From Pseudomonadota bacterium (GTDB taxonomy: Bacteria; Pseudomonadota; Gammaproteobacteria; GCA-001735895), in NCBI GenBank assembly GCA_022566015.1, contig JADFJT010000005.1:1-49181 (forward strand): a stretch of DNA of 49,181 nt. Reading direction: 5' to 3'. Made by a program: the position numbers and the translations under genes. The notes beneath the pieces were generated by a model. It was not told the DNA's origin, ran no database searches, and saw nothing but the letters and a program-made list of their open reading frames with translations. How positions within the stretch are numbered: position 1 is the first letter of the stretch; the number at the start of each line of letters is the position of its first letter. Below, in pieces: positions 36,516-44,786 of this stretch.

Positions 36516-37079
36516 TTAAATCACAGGTACAATCTGAATGCGCAACTTTATACGCTTTCCAGGGTGATAAGGCATTTCAACCTGGTATTGTTCACCCTGA
36601 TAACGATAAGTGACCTGATACCCCTCAATCACTTCCTCGTAACTCACCTGATGGCGTACATTGCAACGCTCCTGATATTCGATATTGCTGCTTCGACCCG
36701 ACTCAATGTGCCCGTTTACCGCATTGTGACCAATTTGTGCCCCGATCAGTGTACCCATTATAGTAGCCAGTTTATTGCCATTACCCTTGCCTATCTGGTG
36801 TCCTATAATTCCTCCCAGTATGCCGCCGACGGCCATACCGCTTGCCGATTTCGGATGTGAGTAATCGTTTTGAGCATGAATCACCGGCTCATCCCAGCAT
36901 TCCCGCACCGGATAAGTTACTTTGATCTGGCGGTAAATAGGGGTAACTTCTACTACCTTTCCAAAGCCATCAGACATATTTATCGGCCCATGTCCTATGC
37001 CACGATGCCTGGAATCAGCCAACAGGTTTGCAGACATTAATACCAGGGTCATTGCTAATACAGTTTTGAAGTATTTCAT
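36516..37079 (-). CDS. glycine-zipper 2TM periplasmic or outer-membrane protein
   Basis: A 187-residue exported protein: signal peptide at residues 1-21, ending near LLADS. A central glycine zipper (about 78-118: GMAVGGILGGIIGHQIGKG and a second GTLIGAQIGH half) resembles the SlyB/17 kDa antigen families. There is no lipobox. A cysteine pair (C61, C139) could form a disulfide. It heads the operon with phoP and phoQ, 29 bases before phoP. In Pseudomonas the outer-membrane protein gene oprH holds the same place before phoPQ, so envelope stabilisation or sensing under PhoP control is a reasonable inference. Confidence 0.8.
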   Translation of the reverse strand: MKYFKTVLAMTLVLMSANLLADSRHRGIGHGPINMSDGFGKVVEVTPIYRQIKVTYPVRECWDEPVIHAQNDYSHPKSASGMAVGGILGGIIGHQIGKGNGNKLATIMGTLIGAQIGHNAVNGHIESGRSSNIEYQERCNVRHQVSYEEVIEGYQVTYRYQGEQYQVEMPYHPGKRIKLRIQIVPVI

Positions 37080-37112
37080 ATCGATCTCCGTGTTTGTTTG
37101 TCGATGATCACT

Positions 37113-37146
37113 AATATAGGCGGAGATAACTGAATTGAGGCTTAAC
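37113..37146 (-). promoter_or_regulatory. putative promoter and regulator box of the glycine-zipper-phoPQ operon
   Basis: On the minus strand a TATATT -10 lies at 37118-37113. About 11 bases further upstream, the plus-strand sequence CTGAAT-TGAGG-CTTAAC (37130-37146) gives two half-sites spaced 11 bases apart, the layout bound by OmpR-family regulators. The half-sites resemble the YTTAAK-N5-YTTAAK pattern of PmrA/QseB more than the classical PhoP box. Autoregulation is an inference. Confidence 0.4.
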
Positions 37147-37212
37147 GGGTATCCATTCGACCCACTTTGTGAAAAAATTACGTCGCTAAATCAGATGAGG
37201 ACACAATAAAGG

Positions 37213-38007
37213 TCAATTGCTTAAGGCTGACTCAATCATTTGCTTGATTTCGGCTGGTCTAAAAGGCTTGTCTACGATAGCAGACACACCGTCTTTCTGG
37301 ACCGCAGCGAGCTTACTGGCGTCACCTTCGGTGGTGACCATTAATACCGGCACCGAACTCTGGTTACTTTCGTTTCGAATAAAACGCAGCAATTCTCTGC
37401 CATCCACTTCCGGCATATTCAAATCGGTTACGATAAGGTCGTAGATATTGGACTGAATCATCGGTATCGCTTCGCTTCCATCGCTGGCTTGAGTAATGTG
37501 TCCTATACCCATTTTCTGTAATGTCCGGCTAATCATTTTGCGCGCCAATGCGCTATCGTCGACTACCAGTACTTGCAGGCTTTCCGGATTCAGGTCTTCG
37601 AGTTCTATTCGGTCCGGATTTTCCCATTCCATGGTCGTGATTACGGACCGCCTCAGATCTTTTGAGGTAAAGGGTTTGGGTAAAACGGCAGACGCCCCTG
37701 CCTGTTTAATCAGGTTGAGTTCGCGAAACGAGGTCGTGGTCGAAATTAATATAAACGGCGTATCGATGGTAGATTCGCTATTCCTCATTTTTAGTACCAG
37801 GTCGCTTCCGCTCATATCTTCCAGGTATAAGGAACTGATCACGAGATCGGGAACGTCGTTAATGATCGATTCGAGAGCCTCTTCTCCTGTATGCAAATGA
37901 GCAAACTGATGAATACCTAACTCCTCAAACTGCCTGATGATAATTCTGGCCTGAGACCTGGACGGTTCAACTAAAACCACATAAAGAGATGCAAGCTGAT
38001 GTTCCAT
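37213..38007 (-). CDS. tandem receiver-domain protein with one degenerate receiver
   Basis: A 264-residue protein with two receiver domains and no output domain. The second (about 145-264) is canonical: VVDDS, phosphoacceptor D195 in VTDLNMPE, T225 and K247. The first (about 8-125) has lost the phosphoacceptor aspartate: S59 replaces it, and its acidic pocket is reduced to a glutamate; K111 remains. The first is presumably a pseudo-receiver that dimerises or senses. No cognate kinase gene is adjacent (PhoQ is upstream but paired). Similar double receivers appear in chemotaxis and c-di-GMP pathways. It is divergent from the yadG-like gene. Confidence 0.85.
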   Translation of the reverse strand: MEHQLASLYVVLVEPSRSQARIIIRQFEELGIHQFAHLHTGEEALESIINDVPDLVISSLYLEDMSGSDLVLKMRNSESTIDTPFILISTTTSFRELNLIKQAGASAVLPKPFTSKDLRRSVITTMEWENPDRIELEDLNPESLQVLVVDDSALARKMISRTLQKMGIGHITQASDGSEAIPMIQSNIYDLIVTDLNMPEVDGRELLRFIRNESNQSSVPVLMVTTEGDASKLAAVQKDGVSAIVDKPFRPAEIKQMIESALSN

Positions 38008-38151
38008 AAAATTACCATCATCGAATTATTTGTATTACTGGAGATATATAGCACATGTGTTTCATTTATTAGTTTTTAACCCACCGGCACAGCTTGATTT
38101 TTAGATTCGAATGCCTAATCTAGTCGCCTGTCTATTTGATGCTAAAACTGT

Positions 38152-39102
38152 ATGTACGCTCTCGAAATTAAAGATTTACATAAAACCTATGCCAATGGGA
38201 GGCAAGCCCTCAAGGGCATTGATCTTTGCGTCGAGCAAGGCGATTTTTTTGCATTGCTCGGTCCCAATGGTGCCGGCAAATCAACCTGCATCGGCATTAT
38301 TTCCTCGTTGGTGAACAAAACCAGCGGTACAGTCAGCGTATTTGGCCATTCAATCGACGAGGAATTGATCAAGGCTAAATCATTACTGGGCTCGGTTCCG
38401 CAGGAGTTCAACTTCAATAGCTTCGAACCGGTGCAGGAGATCGTCGCCAATCAAGGTGGCTTTTATGGAGTGCCGGCCAAAATTTCCAGGGAACGCACCG
38501 AACATTATCTGAAGCAACTAGGTCTATGGACGCATCGGTATGAGCAGGCTAGAAAATTATCCGGCGGGATGAAAAGGCGACTAATGATTGCGCGCGCTTT
38601 GATTCACCGCCCTCGCCTGCTAATCCTGGACGAACCGACCGCAGGGGTCGATATCGAACTGCGCCGCTCGATGTGGCAATTTATGGACGAAATCAATCAA
38701 CAGGGTACGACCATTATTCTAACCACACACTATCTTGAAGAAGCGGAACGCATGTGCCGTAACATCGCGATCATCGATGAGGGTTTGCTGATTAAAAATA
38801 CCAGCATGAGTAGCCTGTTAAAAACTCTGAACAGCGAAACCTTCATTTTATATCTGAGAGATAATATCGATATCGCGCCGGTACTCAATGGTTTCTCGAC
38901 GCAGATGCTCGACCCGCATACGATCGAAGTCGACGTACCAGAGAAAGGGTCACTCAATGACCTGATTCAGCAACTGGACACCCAGAATATTGTCGTCAAT
39001 CGAATGCGTAACAAGGTAAATCGGCTGGAAGAATTATTTATCAAAATAACCGCCAAGCCAAATGGCGCTCAGAAAGGTGTTGTCGCCCCAAAGGACTGGT
39101 AA
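38152..39102 (+). CDS. yadG: ABC transporter ATP-binding protein, YadG-like
   Basis: A 316-residue ABC-2-type exporter ATPase. Walker A is GPNGAGKS (37-44). The signature is LSGGMKRR, Walker B is LLILDEPTAGVD, and the switch histidine is in TTHYLEEAE. The accessory C-terminus of about 80 residues is as in YadG (308 residues in E. coli). It pairs with the permease that follows after 2 bases. The exported substrate is unknown. Naming rests on length and partner. Confidence 0.85.
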   Translation: MYALEIKDLHKTYANGRQALKGIDLCVEQGDFFALLGPNGAGKSTCIGIISSLVNKTSGTVSVFGHSIDEELIKAKSLLGSVPQEFNFNSFEPVQEIVANQGGFYGVPAKISRERTEHYLKQLGLWTHRYEQARKLSGGMKRRLMIARALIHRPRLLILDEPTAGVDIELRRSMWQFMDEINQQGTTIILTTHYLEEAERMCRNIAIIDEGLLIKNTSMSSLLKTLNSETFILYLRDNIDIAPVLNGFSTQMLDPHTIEVDVPEKGSLNDLIQQLDTQNIVVNRMRNKVNRLEELFIKITAKPNGAQKGVVAPKDW

Positions 39103-39104
39103 AA

Positions 39105-39875
39105 ATGTGGCCTAAATACTGGATCGCCTACAAAACCATAGCCCGCAAGGAAATATTGCGATTCGCTCGCATCTGGATACAAACAATCATTCCGCCAGCC
39201 GTGATGGTATGTTTATATTTTATTATCTTTGGAAATCTAATCGGTCAAAAAATTGGCGATATGGACGGTATGGCTTATATCGATTTTATCATGCCCGGTC
39301 TGGTGATGATGTCTATTATTACCAATTCCTACGCCAATGTCGTGTCGTCATTTTGGGGTGCCAAGTATTCTCACTACATCGAGGAAATGCAAATTGCACC
39401 CATTCCCAATATCGTGATATTGTTGGGTTATGTCACCGGCGGAGTCATACGGGGAATCAGTGTCGGGATAGTAGTTACCCTGGTTTCGCTGATATTTACG
39501 GACTTTTACATATACAGCCCCGTCGTTGTTCTGGTAGTAGCAGTTCTGACCGCATTTTTATTTTCGCTCGCAGGATTGATCAATGGTATCTTCGCCAATA
39601 GCTTCGACCACGTTACCATTATCCCAACCTTTGTACTGACCCCGCTAACCTACCTGGGCGGAATTTTCTACTCGATCACACTATTACCGGTTTTCTGGCA
39701 ACGAGTATCGTTGGGCAATCCGATTGTTTATATGGTCAATAGTTTTCGGTACGGGTTTCGAGGAACCAGTGACATCGGGCCAGAATTAGCCATAGTGGTT
39801 ATTCTGTTCTTTATTCTGGTACTTTTCGTGGCATGCATGACACTGCTTAATCGGGGCACCGGTATTCGTCCATGA
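39105..39875 (+). CDS. yadH: ABC-2 type transporter permease, YadH-like
   Basis: A six-helix inner-membrane permease of 256 residues, the same length as E. coli YadH. It keeps the ABC-2 pattern: a cytoplasmic N-terminus, then a PGLVMMSIITNSY segment and a C-terminal PLTYLGGIFYSITLLPVFWQ motif that marks this subfamily. It overlaps the TatD gene start by 4 bases (ATGA), so the three genes form one operon. Confidence 0.88.
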   Translation: MWPKYWIAYKTIARKEILRFARIWIQTIIPPAVMVCLYFIIFGNLIGQKIGDMDGMAYIDFIMPGLVMMSIITNSYANVVSSFWGAKYSHYIEEMQIAPIPNIVILLGYVTGGVIRGISVGIVVTLVSLIFTDFYIYSPVVVLVVAVLTAFLFSLAGLINGIFANSFDHVTIIPTFVLTPLTYLGGIFYSITLLPVFWQRVSLGNPIVYMVNSFRYGFRGTSDIGPELAIVVILFFILVLFVACMTLLNRGTGIRP

Positions 39876-40660
39876 CGTTGTATGTCGATATCGGCGTCAA
39901 TCTTACCAATAAGAGCCTGATGCGCGATCTGGACTCGGTCATTCACCGAGCGCGCGATGCAGGAGTCGAGCATATGGTGGTAACCGGCACCCACCTGAAA
40001 GAAAGTGCAAAGGCTATCCAACTGTGCGAGCAATATCCACAAACCCTGGTTTGTACTGCAGGCGTTCACCCACACCATGCCAGTGACTGGCACGCATCCT
40101 CCGAGGATAGCCTGCGTGAACTAGCCACGCATGCCAGCGTACGCGCTATTGGTGAAACAGGCCTGGACTTCAACCGAAATTACTCTCCACGCGAGGCACA
40201 AATAGAAGTTTTTCATCGTCAACTGAATATCGCGGCATCAATTAAAAAACCTGTGTTCACCCACCAACGTGATGCCCACCAGGAATTCGTCTCGATTATA
40301 CGTGAACATCGGGATTCTCTGGCCAAAGTCGTGATCCATTGCTTTACCGATACCCGGTCAGCATTACTCGATTACCTTGACCTGGATTGCCACATAGGCA
40401 TTACCGGCTGGATATGCGACGAACGCCGAGGTCTCGATCTACAGCAACTGGTCAAGCTTATTCCTGATAACCGGCTCATGGTCGAAACCGACGCACCCTA
40501 TCTGTTACCGAGAAATTTACCGACTAAACCGGTAAATAGAATCAATGAACCGGCATACCTGCCTCATATTCTGCACACTATCGCCTATCACCAAAACAAA
40601 ACTGTTAGCCAGTTAGCGAACGAATGCCTGAATACCAGTCGTCAATTTTTCGATATTTGA
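39872..40660 (+). CDS. tatD: TatD family metal-dependent deoxyribonuclease
   Basis: A 262-residue TIM-barrel hydrolase, close to E. coli TatD (260). Metal-binding motifs are in order: DIGVNLT near the start (in TatD this is the HxH-equivalent position), GVHPHHA, GETGLDF, HQRDAH, VIHCFTD and VETDAPYL. TatD enzymes are Mg-dependent 3'-5' exonucleases acting in DNA repair and apoptosis-like degradation. The start overlaps the permease stop, so it is translationally coupled to the ABC genes, as in some gammaproteobacteria. Confidence 0.92.
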   Translation: MTLYVDIGVNLTNKSLMRDLDSVIHRARDAGVEHMVVTGTHLKESAKAIQLCEQYPQTLVCTAGVHPHHASDWHASSEDSLRELATHASVRAIGETGLDFNRNYSPREAQIEVFHRQLNIAASIKKPVFTHQRDAHQEFVSIIREHRDSLAKVVIHCFTDTRSALLDYLDLDCHIGITGWICDERRGLDLQQLVKLIPDNRLMVETDAPYLLPRNLPTKPVNRINEPAYLPHILHTIAYHQNKTVSQLANECLNTSRQFFDI

Positions 40661-40795
40661 TTCAGTAGTGGAAGTTCCAGCTCCCCCTGGCAGGTTATTG
40701 AGCTAATAATGTTAATTTTTTCTGCAAGCTTTCAATTCCCGTCTAAACTAAATTAGGATAAAATTACTACCAGTTTCGACAATCATCGTGTATTG

Positions 40796-41500
40796 ATGAA
40801 CGATCACACTAAATTACATTTTTTCGCATCCACCGCAGAATCCTGTAGTTATCTCGAAGGCAGGAAGTCTGTCAGCGCGTTTGCAAACCCCCATATGGAT
40901 ATGGACATGAAAACCTACGACGAATTAATCCAGCACGGTTTTCGCCGATCAGGTGGCTATATATACCGACCCCATTGCCCAAGCTGCCAGGAATGCATAT
41001 CGGTCCGAGTTCCAGTAAAATTCCACCAATATTCGCACAATGAAAAACGCATACTACGGCGAAACAAAGATATCACTCTAATCCGCCGGAATAGTAAGTT
41101 TCGCGAACAGCATTTCGATTTATACAAGCGCTATATTAGTAGCCGACATGGCGATGGGGCGATGGCTAATCCTGGCAAGTCAGATTACCACCGATTTCTG
41201 ATTTGCGACTGGACCGACACAACATTCACCGAATTTCGTCTTCATGGGCAACTTATTGCTGTCGCAGTAGTGGATGTGATGAGTACCGGGCTATCAGCTG
41301 TTTACACGTTTTTTGACCCCGATTACGCTAATCGTAGCCCAGGCCACCTCGCAGTACTACTTCAGATCGAGCAGGCTAAATCGCGCGATCTTGATTATTT
41401 ATACCTGGGATACTGGATCAAAGACTGCAAAAAAATGACCTACAAGCGCCGTTACAAACCACTGGAAGGTTTTATCAACGACCACTGGGTGCCGCTTTAG
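40796..41500 (+). CDS. bpt: aspartate/glutamate leucyltransferase (Bpt)
   Basis: Bpt transfers leucine from tRNA to N-terminal Asp or Glu and so creates N-degrons for ClpS-ClpAP. The start at ATG 40796 gives 234 residues. The conserved cysteine block YRPHCPSCQECISVRVPV and the GNAT-like core (TFFDPDYANRSPGH, YLGYWIKDCKKMTYK) are diagnostic. ClpS and ClpA are not in this window. In many gammaproteobacteria bpt is found with aat and infA; here it stands alone. Confidence 0.95.
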   Translation: MNDHTKLHFFASTAESCSYLEGRKSVSAFANPHMDMDMKTYDELIQHGFRRSGGYIYRPHCPSCQECISVRVPVKFHQYSHNEKRILRRNKDITLIRRNSKFREQHFDLYKRYISSRHGDGAMANPGKSDYHRFLICDWTDTTFTEFRLHGQLIAVAVVDVMSTGLSAVYTFFDPDYANRSPGHLAVLLQIEQAKSRDLDYLYLGYWIKDCKKMTYKRRYKPLEGFINDHWVPL

Positions 41501-41563
41501 AAAAATTCGAAATTCCAGGTAATTCACTCGTTGAGAGACGCCTGATTTACTCAGACTAAATGA

Positions 41564-42421
41564 TCACCAGTATTGAAATAAGGCAACAAATCCAATCCAT
41601 AAAACAAGGGCACGAAGCACCAGTCCCCGACTGGCCTTTATCACTTCAAGCATTTGTAATTCGGTTACCGCATCTACGGTTCTGATCGATGCAAGACCTA
41701 CTTGCTGTAAATAATTGTCGTTAACGCTACCCACATTAAAATCGAACAAAATTTGATCACGCAGGCGTTTCAGACCCGCATCAAAGTTCCCGCAAATCAA
41801 AAACAATACTCCGCTTAATAATGCAGGAATCCACTCCAGCCAGGCCATAATTTTCCCCGCCATACCATTCAAACTCGGGTTGTCGGATATATAAGTTTGC
41901 GTCGCAATACGTTCTAACAGCCTATAAGCAACAAGAATAATGGGGCCACCTACCACCATCCAGAATATCACCGTATAGAAATTACGATTGGCTAAAACAA
42001 AAATGCCGCCCGCTACCTGCTTGATTTGTGCTTCTGGTTCGGAAACCACATCCCCGCCAAGCATTGCTTTAGCTACCTGTGCAGCTCGCTCATGGTCCGA
42101 TTCAGAAAAAGATTCGAGGTAGGCATCAATGTCCCTGTCAAGGTTACGTGATCCCAGGCAGAGATAAACCACTACTATGTAAAATGCGAGTGTCAATAGA
42201 TTGGGCGGATCACTGGAAAACACAGCATTAATCAAACTGATCAAAAGTACTACTGGGATAACTCTAAGCCCAAGCATCGGCCATATGCCATACCGATCCA
42301 GATTCCATCGATCACTCAGGATACGACAATAGTTGGCAATCCACTTATCCGACCGGTAGGCCTGCAAATCGGGAAAGATCCGATCCAGCACCAAAGCAAT
42401 GATTAAACTTAGAGTTAGCAT
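41564..42421 (-). CDS. ampE: AmpE-like inner-membrane protein
   Basis: AmpE is a membrane protein of 285 residues (E. coli 284) encoded after ampD. It has four or more hydrophobic segments, starting MLTLSLIIALVLDRIFPDLQ and ending LWIGFVALFQYW. Its middle cytoplasmic part carries the DIDAYLESF segment. It is proposed to sense cell-wall turnover in beta-lactamase induction, but its true activity is unsettled. No ampC or ampR is seen. The ampD stop overlaps its ATG by one base. Confidence 0.92.
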   Translation of the reverse strand: MLTLSLIIALVLDRIFPDLQAYRSDKWIANYCRILSDRWNLDRYGIWPMLGLRVIPVVLLISLINAVFSSDPPNLLTLAFYIVVVYLCLGSRNLDRDIDAYLESFSESDHERAAQVAKAMLGGDVVSEPEAQIKQVAGGIFVLANRNFYTVIFWMVVGGPIILVAYRLLERIATQTYISDNPSLNGMAGKIMAWLEWIPALLSGVLFLICGNFDAGLKRLRDQILFDFNVGSVNDNYLQQVGLASIRTVDAVTELQMLEVIKASRGLVLRALVLWIGFVALFQYW

Positions 42422-42981
42422 TATGGAGACTCAAGCAAATAATGCAGCTGTTGCCAGTCGAATGCCGGTCCAGGATCGGTCTTTCTTCCGGGTGCAATAT
42501 CGCTGTGACCACAGATAGCATCGTTTTCGATATCCGCGTAGCGTGACTGGAGGCTGGCAACCAACCGACTCAGCTGGCGATATTGAACCTCAGTGTAATT
42601 CTGGTCGTCGGTACCTTCCAGCTCGATGCCGATCGAGAAATCGTTGCAGGCCTGTTCTCCACGCCAACACGACTCCCCTGCATGCCATGCACGATCCAGG
42701 AAGGAAACAAACTGAATAATATTACCATCACGCTCGATCAGGCAGTGCGCCGATACCCGCATCTCGCCAATGGCAGAAAAATATTCGTGCGCGTCGATAT
42801 CCAGCGTATTACAAAATAGCTGTTGAATATAACCACCACCAAAATCCGCCGGCGGCAAACTGATTCCGTGTATGACGATCAGTTTTATTTTACTATTATC
42901 AGGCCTGGAATCGTAATTGGGCGATTGGATCGCCTCGACTAAACTTAGCCAGCCGGTATCATCAATTATCAATTCGCTCAT
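42421..42981 (-). CDS. ampD: 1,6-anhydro-N-acetylmuramyl-L-alanine amidase AmpD
   Basis: AmpD removes the peptide from anhydromuropeptides in the cytoplasm, enabling murein recycling. The start at 42981 gives 186 residues (E. coli 183); a longer open frame runs to 43056 but lacks similarity. Zinc ligands are H38, H159 and D169. It has the characteristic HG near the start (VIHGISLPP) and the segment GIELEGTDD. MltD in this window produces the anhydro products AmpD acts on. Confidence 0.96.
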   Translation of the reverse strand: MSELIIDDTGWLSLVEAIQSPNYDSRPDNSKIKLIVIHGISLPPADFGGGYIQQLFCNTLDIDAHEYFSAIGEMRVSAHCLIERDGNIIQFVSFLDRAWHAGESCWRGEQACNDFSIGIELEGTDDQNYTEVQYRQLSRLVASLQSRYADIENDAICGHSDIAPGRKTDPGPAFDWQQLHYLLESP

Positions 42982-43225
42982 CCAGACTTTTTTAATATCA
43001 GCGCCAATAAAACTCTGCCTCGAAGGCAAGATAGAATATCTCGTATAAACCTGCAAGTGTGATTTTCCCGTGAAGGGATATAGCTACCGGCGTAATTTTG
43101 CCAGGTCCCACTCAACACTGGTTGGTAATCATTAAACCTGGTGATATATACTCTCTTCATTAAACAGGCCGAGGCATACAAATCGAATATTGACGTACCT
43201 GTTTAAAAATAACCTGGAGAAAAGC

Positions 43226-43723
43226 GTGGACACCGAAGAATTGAAAGAAATTCAGGCACCCCTGAAACAGCAATATAAAGACAATCCAGACACGGCCTTG
43301 ATCACCTTACGCGCCAGATCTCGAATCGGCGAGGGAATTACCTGCAAAGTCGAAACAGGGCAATCACTGGTCGAAGCGGGGCTGCACCCTGCCACCGGCG
43401 GAAGTGGACTGTCGGCCTGTTCCGGGGACATGCTACTGGAAGCATTGGTCGCCTGCGCGGGTGTCACATTAGGCGCTGTTGCAACTTCGATCGGTGTCGA
43501 TTTACGCGATGCAACAATCAGTGCCGAAGGTGACCTGGATTTTCGAGGTACGCTTGCTGTTGATAAAGAAGCCCTGGTTGGATTCAAGGCAATCTGGCTG
43601 AATTTTGACCTGGATAGCGATGCAGACGATGTGCAATTGGCATCGCTTATTAAGTTAACCGAGCGATATTGCGTTGTTTACCAGACATTAACCAGTACAC
43701 CCGATATCACAATATCCCACTAG
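43226..43723 (+). CDS. OsmC family protein
   Basis: A 165-residue OsmC/Ohr-type protein. The start is taken as GTG 43226, which has GGAGA six bases upstream; a TTG at 43190 gives a longer version with no ribosome-binding site. The motif LLEALVACAGVT with C77 and the later ERYCVVYQTL with C149 supply the two cysteines expected of OsmC peroxidases. Whether it reduces organic hydroperoxides or belongs to a non-peroxidase subfamily is not clear. It is divergent from ampD. Confidence 0.85.
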   Translation: MDTEELKEIQAPLKQQYKDNPDTALITLRARSRIGEGITCKVETGQSLVEAGLHPATGGSGLSACSGDMLLEALVACAGVTLGAVATSIGVDLRDATISAEGDLDFRGTLAVDKEALVGFKAIWLNFDLDSDADDVQLASLIKLTERYCVVYQTLTSTPDITISH

Positions 43724-43726
43724 ATC

Positions 43727-43897
43727 GTGGCATGGTACTCCTCAGCAACCATTAAGACATCTGACGAATTCGCCGCCGCCAAACATATAGCGATAGCGGG
43801 CAAATTTAATGGAATGGGCAGTATCGGTATTTGTAATCAGGTGGGGGCTGGGTTACCGGCACCACCCTATTTGTCTTGCTCGAATAGACCACAGTAA
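43727..43897 (+). other. unassigned 56-codon open frame after osmC
   Basis: A GTG-initiated frame starting three bases after the osmC stop encodes VAWYSSATIKTSDEFAAA and on to a TAA at 43895-43897. It has no clear ribosome-binding site. It could be a decayed fragment or chance. The rest of 43724-44024 holds a TATACT -10-like hexamer (43902-43907) and a hairpin just before the GST gene. Confidence 0.2.
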
Positions 43898-43964
43898 TTG
43901 GTATACTATTCCGCCGATTCAGTGGCAATTTAATCGCACTGGTTAAAGTTATTTTGTTATTCAG

Positions 43965-43997
43965 GCTAGACATCGTCAAGTGTATCGTCTAGCTTTT
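43965..43997 (+). terminator. hairpin with T4 before the GST gene
   Basis: GCTAGAC (43965-43971) pairs with GTCTAGC (43987-43993) and TTTT follows. It lies 28 bases upstream of the GST ATG and downstream of a plausible -10 (43902-43907), so it may act as an attenuator or end upstream transcription. Confidence 0.4.
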
Positions 43998-44024
43998 CAT
44001 AATTAACGCAAAAGGAGATCTACA

Positions 44025-44663
44025 ATGGACAAACCAACTCTCTACGGCCCCGCATACAGTACCTATACGCGCAGCGCACGCCTGGCACTGGAAGAAAAAG
44101 GGGTAGATTACAATTTTGTCGAAGTCGATTTTATGCAGGGTCCAATGCCTGACGAGCAAATCGAGCGTCACCCCTTCGCCAGGGTTCCCGCTTTCGAACA
44201 TGATGGATTTCAATTATACGAAGTCACTGCCATCGAACGCTATGTAGATGAGGCATTTGACGGTCCTTCGTTACAACCAGAAAACGTCCAGGAAAGGGCG
44301 CGCATGAATCAAATCATAAGCATCCTGGATAGCTATACCTACTCCTGTACCGTCGGGCAACTGGTGATTCAGCGCCTGGTGATGCCGATGCTCGATAAGC
44401 AGCCCGATGAAGCGGCCATAACAGCAGCTCTGCCAGAAATAGCTACTAGCATGAGCACCCTCGCAGCACTGCGTGGTAATAACACTTTCCTGGCGGGTAA
44501 CCAGCTAAGCCTCGCTGACCTCCATTTTGCGCCTATTTTCGATTACTTTCGAAACACCCCCGAAAGTGGGCCTATCCTGGAAAAAAATTCGGGATTAAGT
44601 GACTGGTGGAATGAAATGAGCGAACGTACAAGTATACAGAAAACACCATTTCAACCGGGCTAG
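44025..44663 (+). CDS. glutathione S-transferase family protein
   Basis: A 212-residue GST-like protein: thioredoxin-fold N-terminal domain (LYGPAYSTYTRSARLALEEKG; then FARVPAFEHDGFQLYE, with the cis-proline and the E-x-T-A-I of the glutathione site) and a helical C-terminal domain (NQLSLADLHFAPIF). Substrate is unknown. Catalytic Ser/Tyr cannot be assigned with confidence. A good Shine-Dalgarno, AAAGGAG, precedes the ATG. It faces the antiporter gene tail to tail. Confidence 0.9.
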   Translation: MDKPTLYGPAYSTYTRSARLALEEKGVDYNFVEVDFMQGPMPDEQIERHPFARVPAFEHDGFQLYEVTAIERYVDEAFDGPSLQPENVQERARMNQIISILDSYTYSCTVGQLVIQRLVMPMLDKQPDEAAITAALPEIATSMSTLAALRGNNTFLAGNQLSLADLHFAPIFDYFRNTPESGPILEKNSGLSDWWNEMSERTSIQKTPFQPG

Positions 44664-44786
44664 CAGCCTGGCAAGGTTCTGATAATATTGACTTTATCTG
44701 GCAATCAGTGGTGAATGGCAGCTGTTACTGGGTGAGACCGCGTCGTTTCTATAAGCCTACCGGTAAACCGTGTGTGGAACCCCGCG

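Noticed and set aside
43727-43897. 56-codon frame after osmC as a real gene
   Set aside because: No ribosome-binding site and no clear homology; only the segment SATIKTSDEF faintly recalls solute-binding proteins. Kept as a low-confidence note.
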